Shown: piece after piece, positions 50,453 through 56,787 of the stretch
Layout of the letters: every line of letters begins with the position of its first letter
Position numbering within the stretch: the stretch's first letter is position 1
DNA from: Rubrobacter aplysinae
GTDB lineage: Bacteria; Actinomycetota; Rubrobacteria; Rubrobacterales; Rubrobacteraceae
Assembly: GCF_001029505.1 (NCBI RefSeq)
Contig: NZ_LEKH01000001.1
Coordinates: forward strand, 401,884 to 458,670
Direction of reading: 5' to 3'
DNA length: 56,787 nucleotides
Made by a program: the position numbers and the translations under genes
The notes under the pieces: model-generated
Databases searched by the model: none
What the model saw: the letters and a program-made list of their open reading frames with translations, nothing else
Told to the model about the DNA's origin: nothing

Positions 50453-51379
50453 TTGTCCCCGGGCCAGACATCCCGGGACAGGTTCACCGCCCCGGAGAAG
50501 TGGGAGAAGGTAGATTCCGGCGGGCCCGGGGGCTTCGAGGACTCCAGGGCCACCTACCGGCTGCCGGACGGCTCGGAGTACGTCTGGGAGTCGCGGCGGC
50601 ACCGCAAGGGTCTCGGGCTCAGGACCCGCTCGGGGCGCTCCGCCCGGCTACAGCACCGGGCGCCGGAAGCCGGCAAGGGTAACCCCTGGCTCGGAGGTTT
50701 CGCGCCGCACAGGCTCGCGTGGTGGATCGCGGTCGTTTTTATCCTGGGCTCGGCGCTGTTTACCCTGGGAGCGGCCGCCTCGCTCTTCCCCCCGGTATTC
50801 GGCGGCGAGGCGGCGGAGCTCACCGCGAGCCTCGCCTACTTTACGGGGGCCTCTCTGTTTACCGGCGGCGTGTACCTGCAACTGCTGGAGGCCATAAACT
50901 CCAGCGATTACATCGGGATGAAGCCGCCGCACTACACGCCCCGGCAGTTCAAGTGGTTCGCCTGGCAGCCGCGCCGGCTGGAGTTTATGGCGCCTTTTCT
51001 GCTCCTGTTCGGGGCCATCTCCTTCAACTTTGAGACCGCGCTCGCCGTACTCTCAGACCTAGATATAGTAGTGTTGCCCACGGCCATCGCCCTGGCCAGC
51101 CTCGTGGGGGCGGTATTCTTTCTCGGGCCGAGCTACATGCAGATGATCGAGGTCTGCCACCGTTACCTCTGCGTCAAGGAGCGCGAGTTCTCCTGGTGGG
51201 TTACTTTCTTCTACGTGGTCGGCTCCGCCGGTTTCGTCGTCGGGGCGGTCTTCGGGTTCGAGGTGCCGGGCCTCTCCTCCCCCGTGGAGTCCCTCATCAC
51301 GAAGGTAACCTACGCCCAGGGGGCCGTGTTCTTCCTCGCCGGGAGCTACCTGCTGCTGCCAGAGATGTACTCTGACTAG
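50453..51379 (+). CDS. Multi-pass membrane protein, YrhK-like, unknown function
   Basis: The 308-residue protein has a soluble, charged N-terminal 85 residues and then six or so hydrophobic segments, including WWIAVVFILGSALFTLGAAASL, FMAPFLLLFGAISFNFETAL, VVLPTAIALASLVGAVFFLG and WWVTFFYVVGSAGFVVGAVFG. The repeating 'GS..F.vG' pattern resembles YrhK-domain proteins. TTG 50453 follows AAGGAGCTTGTAGA. No function is known. Confidence 0.75.
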   Translation: MSPGQTSRDRFTAPEKWEKVDSGGPGGFEDSRATYRLPDGSEYVWESRRHRKGLGLRTRSGRSARLQHRAPEAGKGNPWLGGFAPHRLAWWIAVVFILGSALFTLGAAASLFPPVFGGEAAELTASLAYFTGASLFTGGVYLQLLEAINSSDYIGMKPPHYTPRQFKWFAWQPRRLEFMAPFLLLFGAISFNFETALAVLSDLDIVVLPTAIALASLVGAVFFLGPSYMQMIEVCHRYLCVKEREFSWWVTFFYVVGSAGFVVGAVFGFEVPGLSSPVESLITKVTYAQGAVFFLAGSYLLLPEMYSD

Positions 51380-51419
51380 ACGTCTGGTCGGCCGAGCGTG
51401 GCATGGAAACTACGGCCCC

Positions 51420-52340
51420 TTACGGCTCGCCGATCACTCGCACCTCGGGCTCTAGCTCGATCCCGAGCCGCTCCTTTACCGTCTCGCGCGCGATCCGCAT
51501 AAGCTCCAATGCGTCTTCGGAGGAGCCCCCGCCCAGGTTCACGAGGTAGTTGGCGTGTACGCTGGAGATCTCGACGTCCCCGACCCGCGTGCCCTTTAGC
51601 CCGGCGGCTTCGATCACCCGCCCCGGATAATCTCCTTCGGGCCGCTTGAAGGTCGAGCCGCAGCTCGGCTTGCTCGGGGAGCCGGACATCCTCTGCCCCC
51701 GGTACTCGCGGATACGGGCCTGCAGATCTTCGGCATCCCCCGGCGTGAGGCCGTAGCCCGCCCGCAGCACGGTCCAGTCCGGCCGCTCGTGCAGGATGCT
51801 GTGGCGGTAGCCCAGGTCCAGCTCCGCGTTCCGCATCCGGACGACGCCCTCACCGGGTCTGTACACGTCGGCCCAGACGAGCACGTTACGCGTCTCGCTG
51901 CCGTAGGCCCCGGCGTTCATGTACACCGCGCCCCCGACCGACCCCGGTATCCCCGTGGCGAACTCGAGCCCGGCGAGTCCCCGGGCGGCGGTCTTGTTCG
52001 CCAGCACCGGATAGAGCACCCCGGCCTCCGCGATCACGCTCTGTCCACCCTCACCACCCGGACCGTCGAACTCCACGCCGGTAAGCTGCTTGCCGAGCCG
52101 GATCACGAGCCCCCGGATACCTCCGTCGCGCACGAGCACGTTCGTGCCGCCGCCGAGGACGGTTACCGGCACCCCGTTCTCCTCCGCGTCGGCGAGCGCC
52201 CGCTCCGCCTCCCCGGCGCTGTCGGGCTCCAGCAGGGCGTCGGCGGGGCCGCCGATCTTCCACGCCGTGTAGCGTCTGAGGGGCTCGTCGAGCTTCGCCC
52301 CGGGAAACAAAGTTTGCAAGGTACCCGAATCAGTGTCCAC
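51420..52340 (-). CDS. murB: UDP-N-acetylenolpyruvoylglucosamine reductase
   Basis: MurB reduces the enolpyruvyl group to make UDP-MurNAc for peptidoglycan. The 306-residue FAD protein has RYTAWKIGGPADAL, VTVLGGGTNVLVRDGGI, ATGIPGSVGGAVYMNAGAYG (core GIPGSVGGAVYMNAG), the catalytic serine in SCGSTFKRP and the ending HANYLVNLGG plus LEPEVRVIG with the catalytic glutamate. It is divergent from the nucleotidyltransferase gene and stands alone, away from a dcw cluster. Confidence 0.94.
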   Translation of the reverse strand: MDTDSGTLQTLFPGAKLDEPLRRYTAWKIGGPADALLEPDSAGEAERALADAEENGVPVTVLGGGTNVLVRDGGIRGLVIRLGKQLTGVEFDGPGGEGGQSVIAEAGVLYPVLANKTAARGLAGLEFATGIPGSVGGAVYMNAGAYGSETRNVLVWADVYRPGEGVVRMRNAELDLGYRHSILHERPDWTVLRAGYGLTPGDAEDLQARIREYRGQRMSGSPSKPSCGSTFKRPEGDYPGRVIEAAGLKGTRVGDVEISSVHANYLVNLGGGSSEDALELMRIARETVKERLGIELEPEVRVIGEP

Positions 52341-52581
52341 ACTCTGGAATATAGGGCAAGAGGACGGGTTTTGCAGTGCGCCGCCACGCGTCGGTCTGGT
52401 GAGTCCGGCAGCTCGGGTAGACGCCGGCCTTTTGACGTACAGTGTGTCCCCGGGGAGAAAGAGACCGAGAGGAGAGGCGTCGGGCCGTGAAGCTAGCCAC
52501 CGTTACCACCGTGGATCGCCGGGAGGCCGGATCGGGACACTCGGCGTACCCCGGGTGCTCTGGTTACTCAAGGAGCCCGGC

Positions 52582-53625
52582 TTGAAGGCGATGGTGCTCG
52601 CCGCCGGCAAGGGCACGCGGCTATTCCCGCTGACGGGTGAGATCCCGAAGCCGATGGCCCCGGTCGTGGACACCCCGATCATAGAGCACATCTTCGGGCT
52701 GCTATCCGGGCACGGCTTCGACGAGGCGCACGTCAACGTGAACTACCTGGCCGACGCGCTCCTAGAAGCCTACAGCGGCCCAGGGCACCCGGAAGGTTTC
52801 AGCGTAAACGGCATGTCCGTATATCTGAACCGCGAGGAGGAGCTTACCGGCACCGCAGGCGGCGTCAAGCGCCTGCAGGATCAGTTCGGCGAGACGTTCG
52901 TCGTCGTCTCCGGCGACGCCCTCACCGACGTGGATCTGACCGGGCTAGTCGGGTTTCACCGGGAGAAGGGGGCGCTCGCGACCGTCGCCCTGCGCCGGGT
53001 GTACGACACCTCGGAGTTCGGCGTGGTTGAGCTGGACGACGAGTCGAACATCCGGGGATTCCAGGAGAAGCCGGACCCGAGAGACGCCATCAGCACCCTG
53101 GCGAACACTGGGATCTACGTCTTCGAGCCCGAGGCGCTGAATTACGTGCCCGAGGGCGAGTTCGCGGACTTCGCCCGGGACATCTTCCCGAAGCTACTGG
53201 AGCACGGGGAGAAGTTCGTCGGCTACCAGGGAGATTTCTACTGGTCGGATATCGGCACCCTGGCCGCCTACCGCGAGGCGCAGTACGACGTGCTCTCCGG
53301 CCGGGTAAAGGTCCGGGTGCCCGGCAAGAGCCGCGAGGGCGACGTGTGGAAGGGGGAAGACGCCCAGATCCACCCCACCGCCCGGCTAGAAGGGTACGTC
53401 GTGATCGGACGCGACGCCGTCATAGGTCGCGACGTGCGCATAGAGGGCGACGTTACCGTCGGCGCCGACTGCTGGGTCAGGCCCGGCGCGACCATCAAAC
53501 GCAGCATCCTCCTGCCCAGAGCCTCGGTCGGCGACGGAGCATACCTGGAGGATTGCATCGTCGGCCACGGCTACGACGTGCGCCCCGGCGAGACGATCCG
53601 GGGTGGGGCACTGATCCGGCGCTAG
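52582..53625 (+). CDS. NDP-sugar pyrophosphorylase (mannose-1-phosphate guanylyltransferase type)
   Basis: The 347-residue protein has the nucleotidyltransferase signature MVLAAGKGTRLFPLTGEIPKPM at residues 3-24 (core GKGTRLFPLTG, PKPM), VVVSGDALTDVDL (metal-binding), FQEKP, and a C-terminal left-handed beta-helix with isoleucine-patch repeats (VIGRDAVIGRDVRI). Such enzymes make GDP-mannose or dTDP-glucose-like precursors. TTG 52582 has AAGGAG 7 bp upstream. The base specificity is not decided by the sequence. Confidence 0.88.
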   Translation: MKAMVLAAGKGTRLFPLTGEIPKPMAPVVDTPIIEHIFGLLSGHGFDEAHVNVNYLADALLEAYSGPGHPEGFSVNGMSVYLNREEELTGTAGGVKRLQDQFGETFVVVSGDALTDVDLTGLVGFHREKGALATVALRRVYDTSEFGVVELDDESNIRGFQEKPDPRDAISTLANTGIYVFEPEALNYVPEGEFADFARDIFPKLLEHGEKFVGYQGDFYWSDIGTLAAYREAQYDVLSGRVKVRVPGKSREGDVWKGEDAQIHPTARLEGYVVIGRDAVIGRDVRIEGDVTVGADCWVRPGATIKRSILLPRASVGDGAYLEDCIVGHGYDVRPGETIRGGALIRR

Positions 53626-53630
53626 CCCCG

Positions 53631-54323
53631 CTACTCCTCGGGCTTGACCAGCCGGTACCCGAAGCCGCGCACCGTCTCTATGAGCCTGGGGTTCTGGGAG
53701 TCGTCGCCGAGCTTGGTGCGCAGCCGCTGGATGTAGACGTTCACCGTGCGCTCCTCTATGTACTCGTCCTCGCCCCAGACCTGCCTGAGTAGAGAGCCGC
53801 GCCCGAAGACCCGGCCGGGGCTCTGCGCCAGGGTGTGGAGCAGCCGGAACTCCCTCGGGGACAGCGACACCTCCTCACCGTTTTTCACGACCCGTACCCG
53901 GTCGGGGTCTATCTCCAGGTCGCCGACGTAGATCTGGCCTGCGGAGTGCCCGTCCGGGGAGCTGTCGCGCTTGCGGAAGATCTGCTTTATCCGGGCGACG
54001 AGCTCTCTGGCGTTCACCGGATAGCGCATGTAGTGGTCAGCCCCGAGCTCTATCCCTACGATGCGGTCCATCGTGTCCTCGTCCCGCAGGAGAGCGACGG
54101 TCGTAACCCCCGGGCCCTCCACGGCCGAGATCACCTGAAACCCCCGCTCGTCCGGCAGCCGGGTATCCACGACCGCCACGTCGAACTCCCGCTCCTCCGA
54201 GATCTGGCGCGCATGCCGCCCCGTACCGGCGGGCAACACCTTCCACCCCTCCTCGGAGAGGGCGCGCCGCAGGCCTAGCCGCTCCTCTTCATCCCCGACC
54301 ACAAGCAGAATAAACAAGCTCAA
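53631..54323 (-). CDS. OmpR-family regulator with a degenerate receiver domain
   Basis: The DNA-binding half is standard: VSLSPREFRLLHTLAQSP, RTVNVYIQRLRTKLG and VRGFGYRL. The receiver keeps the aspartate (VAVVDTRLPDERG) but the acidic pair reads VGDEEE, the conserved threonine is replaced in VALLRDED, and the conserved lysine in D-Y-x-x-K-P-F is replaced in HYMRYPV. Phosphorylation may be absent or altered. TTG 54323 (SLFILLVVGDEE) is the best start; the longer frame to 54410 is not protein-like. No kinase is adjacent. Confidence 0.85.
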   Translation of the reverse strand: MSLFILLVVGDEEERLGLRRALSEEGWKVLPAGTGRHARQISEEREFDVAVVDTRLPDERGFQVISAVEGPGVTTVALLRDEDTMDRIVGIELGADHYMRYPVNARELVARIKQIFRKRDSSPDGHSAGQIYVGDLEIDPDRVRVVKNGEEVSLSPREFRLLHTLAQSPGRVFGRGSLLRQVWGEDEYIEERTVNVYIQRLRTKLGDDSQNPRLIETVRGFGYRLVKPEE

Positions 54324-54454
54324 CCCGATTAGGCTTCTCCAGAGTCTCCAAAAGTGTCCTCCACGCTTACCCCGGAAGTATACCCTCGGTACCCCACCCG
54401 GAGAAACCACCCTTGAGAGCAGCCCCGATCAAGGGTATGATTGAGAAGCTGTAC

Positions 54455-54528
54455 GCGCTCGTAGCTCAGTTGGATAGAGCGTCTGACTACGAATCAGAAG
54501 GTCGCAGGTTCGAGTCCTGCCGAGCGCG
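54455..54528 (+). tRNA. tRNA-Arg (anticodon ACG)
   Basis: A complete cloverleaf can be drawn: acceptor GCGCTCG with CGAGCGC, D-arm AGCTC..GAGC, anticodon stem CTGAC/GTCAG-like around the loop TACGAAT with anticodon ACG, and T-arm GCAGGTTCGAGTCCTGC. The discriminator is G and no CCA is encoded. ACG (as inosine) reads CGU, CGC and CGA. Confidence 0.95.
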
Positions 54529-54554
54529 CAGAGTATTTTCGATAGATAAAATCG

Positions 54555-54584
54555 GGCCGGGACTCTGCGAGGTTCCGGCCTTTT
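54555..54584 (+). terminator. Intrinsic terminator after tRNA-Arg
   Basis: GGCCGG and CCGGCC form a stem around a 14-base loop, with GGA/TTCC extending it, followed by TTTT. It is 27 bp downstream of the tRNA. Confidence 0.7.
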
Positions 54585-54600
54585 GCTACGCTTGCGGTTG

Positions 54601-54675
54601 TTAGGTTCGGGCTAGCAACTCCAATGGAGTTAGCAGGGCTAGCAGTGGGAGGTTCAAATCCGTCCCTAGTAGCTG
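54601..54675 (+). other. tRNA-like remnant
   Basis: The segment contains GGAGGTTCAAATCCGTC, which looks like a T-arm with one central mismatch and a TTCAAAT loop, and upstream an AACTCC-AAT-GGAGTT hairpin. Acceptor strands do not pair and no plausible anticodon loop exists, so it is not a functional tRNA. It may be a decayed tRNA or the trace of an integration event next to tRNA-Arg. Confidence 0.4.
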
Positions 54676-54758
54676 TCTCCAGCGCGTTCGTGGTACTCGC
54701 TGTTTTGCGCGTGTCGCTGTTGAGGCTTTCAAGTCGCACAGTATGTAAGGGGGTAGCT

Positions 54759-54860
54759 ATGAAAGGTAGCCACAGACGAGTCAGTGTTGTTAGCGTAATG
54801 GAAACGTTTTGGGCCGTCGGAGTCAGCTATCTAGCGGCGAAGCTGCTAGCCCGAGCCTAA
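54759..54860 (+). CDS. 33-residue ORF, unrecognised
   Basis: ATG 54759 is preceded by AAGGGGG at good spacing. The product is basic at the start (KGSHRR) with a weakly hydrophobic middle (ETFWAVGVSYLAAKLL). It lies in the AT-richer patch after tRNA-Arg. The frame stays open upstream to 54624, but that part overlaps the tRNA-like remnant. There is no other support. Confidence 0.3.
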   Translation: MKGSHRRVSVVSVMETFWAVGVSYLAAKLLARA

Positions 54861-54938
54861 TCAGACGGGCTAGGGTCCAACCGAGCTCTGGCCTTTTTCA
54901 TGCTCTTTACCCCGGTACAATCGTATCGGGTGTGGACT

Positions 54939-55550
54939 TTAGAGAAACAACCTCTGTACTACAGCCAGTAAGGTTGTAGCGTTAGAGATCATCCAAATTG
55001 CTGCGGAAACTATAGTGCCAACTGGCAATGGTTGCGTAGCTCTCTTATTTGACGATTGAGTAACCTGAATGAGCTTGGGCTTGATGAAAAGTAAGTCTAG
55101 GGCTCCAGCTAGTGACACGACTCCTATTAGCCCAAGTATTAGGATAAGGAGTTTAAGCACTAAGCTAACCCAGATTGGCATCTCTAAAAAGGTAACTCCA
55201 AAGAATAAAACGGCTGTGGGAGCAAGCAACAAAGAAGCAAGCAGCAAAGCTAGCCATCCTTCTGTACTGGCAACAGACAAGAAAGACTTGATATCTCCAA
55301 CCTCAAAAGCAGTTCCGACCAGGCTCCAAATCAGTAAGGATATGGCAAGAGAGATAATCAGATCAGATAATATGGAACTAGAGGCGAGTTCAAAGAACGC
55401 GGGCATTAAAATTATGAATAGGCCCATGCAGGCTAGGATGAACGCTACCCCTAAACCAGATAAGCCACTGTCGCGTAGCTTCTGGACAAACTGAGCTTTT
55501 TCGCGGGCGTCGGCGGCACGTTCCTTTTTACTACGCGGTCTGTTACTCAC
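54939..55550 (-). CDS. Four-helix membrane protein, unrecognised, AT-rich
   Basis: The 203-residue protein has a charged N-terminus (RPRSKKERAADAREKAQFVQKLR) and four clear hydrophobic segments: GVAFILACMGLFIILMPAFF, LIISLAISLLIWSLVG, LALLLASLLLAPTAVLFFG and LVLKLLILILGLIGVVSLAGALDL, then a soluble tail and one more short hydrophobic end. Base composition and codons differ from the chromosome, indicating transfer. GTG 55550 has only a weak ribosome site. No family is recognised. Confidence 0.65.
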   Translation of the reverse strand: MSNRPRSKKERAADAREKAQFVQKLRDSGLSGLGVAFILACMGLFIILMPAFFELASSSILSDLIISLAISLLIWSLVGTAFEVGDIKSFLSVASTEGWLALLLASLLLAPTAVLFFGVTFLEMPIWVSLVLKLLILILGLIGVVSLAGALDLLFIKPKLIQVTQSSNKRATQPLPVGTIVSAAIWMISNATTLLAVVQRLFL

Positions 55551-55600
55551 AGTGTGTTCCCGTAGGCTTGTGTTTGATACGAGAAGGGTAAGTAAACATT

Positions 55601-55705
55601 GTGAATCTAAAACCTGACAAAGACCTCCAAAGCGTCATCTTCACTGTACTAATAACTACCGTTGTAGTTTTCGCTATTATAAGGGTTGCGAGGTTCCTAC
55701 TCTAA
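55601..55705 (+). CDS. 34-residue single-pass membrane peptide
   Basis: GTG 55601 opens NLKPDKDLQS followed by the helix VIFTVLITTVVVFAIIRVARFLL. GAGAAGG lies 13 bp upstream, further than ideal. An ACCCC/GGGGT hairpin just after the stop (55709-55731) may be its terminator. It is divergent from the AT-rich membrane protein gene and has the same composition. Confidence 0.35.
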   Translation: MNLKPDKDLQSVIFTVLITTVVVFAIIRVARFLL

Positions 55706-55819
55706 CGCTACCCCGACTAGACTGGGGTAAGATATGAGAAAATCTCCGACCAGCGAACACCCCGGGTCTCTCCGCGCCTCTGGACTATCCATCAGTTGAG
55801 TAATCCAGCGTAGGTAGAG

Positions 55820-56512
55820 CTAGTTATCCTGTGAGGTCGGCCTTACCAGGATCTCGTTCACGTCCACGTGGGCGGGCTGGTCCACGGCGTAGAGCACGGC
55901 GCGGGCCACGTCTTCGGGGCGGAGGGCGTCGGGCTTTGGAGTGTCGAAGAACGGGGTATCCACCATACCGGGCTCTATGAGCGTGACGCGCACGCCGGTT
56001 CCGGCCATCTCCTGGCGAATGGCCTCGCCCATGCCGGTAACGGCCCATTTGGTGGCCGAGTACATCGAGCCGGAGTTCGCCCGGCGGCCCGCCACGGAGC
56101 CGGTGAGCAGCAGGTGCCCCTTGGAAGCCTTTAGCGCCTCGAGGCTGGCCCGGGCGGTTAGGGCGGCGCCGTAGACGTTGGTGAGGACCATGTCCCGCCA
56201 GCGCCCGGGGTCGGCTCCGGTGAAGCCTCCGGGCGAGCCGGGCATGCCGGCGTTGGCGTAGACCACGTCCACCCGGCCGAAACGCTCCAGGCAGGTCTGT
56301 ATCAGGGACTGCTGGTCCTCCCAGTCGGTAACGTCGCAGCGGATCGGCAGCGCCTGCTCCGGCCCGCCGAGCTCCTCGGAGAGCTCAGAGACCTTCTCCT
56401 CGCGGCGGGCGGCGAGCACCAGTCGGTAGCCGAGCCCGGCGGCCTGCCGGGCCGTCGCCGCCCCGATGCCGCTAGAGGCGCCGGTGATCAGGAATACGGG
56501 TGCCTCGGGCAT
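55820..56512 (-). CDS. SDR-family oxidoreductase
   Basis: The 230-residue short-chain dehydrogenase has TGASSGIGAATA near residue 8, DVTDWEDQQS, YANAGMPG (in place of NNAG), catalytic serine in LLTGSVAGRR and YSATKWAV (YxxxK, near 155), then VTLIEPGMVDTPF. ATG 56512 follows GAAGGAG. The substrate is unknown; the next gene on this strand is S-formylglutathione hydrolase. Confidence 0.9.
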   Translation of the reverse strand: MPEAPVFLITGASSGIGAATARQAAGLGYRLVLAARREEKVSELSEELGGPEQALPIRCDVTDWEDQQSLIQTCLERFGRVDVVYANAGMPGSPGGFTGADPGRWRDMVLTNVYGAALTARASLEALKASKGHLLLTGSVAGRRANSGSMYSATKWAVTGMGEAIRQEMAGTGVRVTLIEPGMVDTPFFDTPKPDALRPEDVARAVLYAVDQPAHVDVNEILVRPTSQDN

Positions 56513-56584
56513 GTGAAGCTCCTTCTCGGTGGTTTTGGGGATAGGCCCTTGCCGGGCTTCCCCGGACTTGTTTTCGACCCTGTC

Positions 56585-56787
56585 CTATAGACTGTTTAGC
56601 GTGCGGGCGTGGTGGAGTAGGTGGTCCGCCATGAACGTAGAGATGAAGTAGTAGCCGTGATCGTACCCTTCCTGACGGCGCAGCTTCAGGGGCTGGCCCG
56701 CCGCCTCGCACGCCTCCTCGAAGATGTGCGGGTAGAGCTGCTCATCTAAGAACACGTCTTCGGTGCCCTGGTCTATGAGGATCTCCC
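56585..56787 (-). CDS. S-formylglutathione hydrolase, C-terminal part (runs off the right edge)
   Basis: The frame running to TAG 56585-56587 contains ILIDQGTEDVFLDEQL (acid of the triad), LKLRRQEGYDHGYYFISTFMADH (core EGYDHGYYFI, with the catalytic histidine) and ends HARTLNS. This is the C-terminal block of the esterase-D family, which hydrolyses S-formylglutathione in formaldehyde detoxification. In mycothiol-using actinobacteria the natural thiol may differ. Confidence 0.88.
   Translation of the reverse strand, partial: EILIDQGTEDVFLDEQLYPHIFEEACEAAGQPLKLRRQEGYDHGYYFISTFMADHLLHHARTLNSL

Noticed and set aside
54494-54739. 81-codon minus-strand frame across the tRNA-Arg 3' end
   Set aside because: Its end (SAGLEPATF) and middle (DGFEPPT) are the familiar false translations of the reverse strand of tRNA T-arms.

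Overview
This high-GC window (mostly about 65% by eye, with several clearly AT-richer patches) uses many GTG and TTG starts behind strong purine-rich ribosome binding sites. Gene content (polyphosphate glucokinase, TgpA/DUF58/MoxR, TenA, ThiT/ThiW-type ECF S-components) fits an actinomycete of the Rubrobacter type. The genus is an inference; no rRNA is present. I see no CRISPR array and no prophage.

Layout. 1-0.1 kb: tail of an IS5-type transposase. 0.2-8.3 kb: polyphosphate glucokinase, Nudix, GNAT, a CorC/HlyC-type membrane protein, an ABC exporter, a receiver-like protein and a second Nudix. 8.4-14.2 kb: an ErpA/IscA protein, the TgpA transglutaminase-DUF58-MoxR operon and an HNH protein. 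14.3-16.9 kb: a DUF1611 (DgcN-like) plus enolase-superfamily epimerase (DgcA-like) pair and DoxX. 17-18.9 kb: an AT-rich stand-alone OLD-like ATPase-TOPRIM gene. 19-25.2 kb: a two-component pair whose kinase has no membrane segment, a lone receiver facing a HEAT-repeat/processive glycosyltransferase operon, and TenA. 25.3-28.5 kb: Hsp20, an XRE regulator, ChaB, small membrane ORFs and DUF2254.

28.5-34.9 kb is a thiamine salvage and transport operon read leftward from a TPP riboswitch: thiT, thiD, thiM, thiW, DUF2071, thiE, a tandem-Nudix protein and thiL. TenA at 24.5 kb is a detached partner. Two ECF S-components plus ThiD, ThiM, ThiE and ThiL and no ThiC/ThiG here suggest reliance on scavenged thiamine, HMP and thiazole, at least from this locus. 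The riboswitch expression platform can be read directly: one CCTCCC element can pair with either of two near-identical AGGGAGG strands, the aptamer P1 3' strand or the thiT Shine-Dalgarno.

35-43.8 kb holds a Nudix, ferredoxin and Crp/Fnr regulator, then a decaying defence island read leftward: a Res-type restriction helicase broken by a 14-bp tandem duplication and an in-frame amber codon, an MNT nucleotidyltransferase, an orphan antitoxin, a VapBC pair, a methyltransferase cut after about 128 residues, an AT-rich HNH-endonuclease/MazG-like cassette, and a 5'-truncated UvrD-type helicase. The cassette lies exactly between the two broken genes, so it appears to have replaced the end of one and the start of the other.

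43.9-56.8 kb is mostly housekeeping: SDR, two alpha/beta hydrolases, rhodanese, a CCA-adding enzyme with a zinc-ribbon insert in its HD domain, NYN protein, membrane protein, MurB, an NDP-sugar pyrophosphorylase, an atypical OmpR-family regulator, tRNA-Arg(ACG) followed by an AT-rich patch of small membrane proteins and a tRNA-like remnant, a second SDR, and the C-terminus of S-formylglutathione hydrolase at the right edge.
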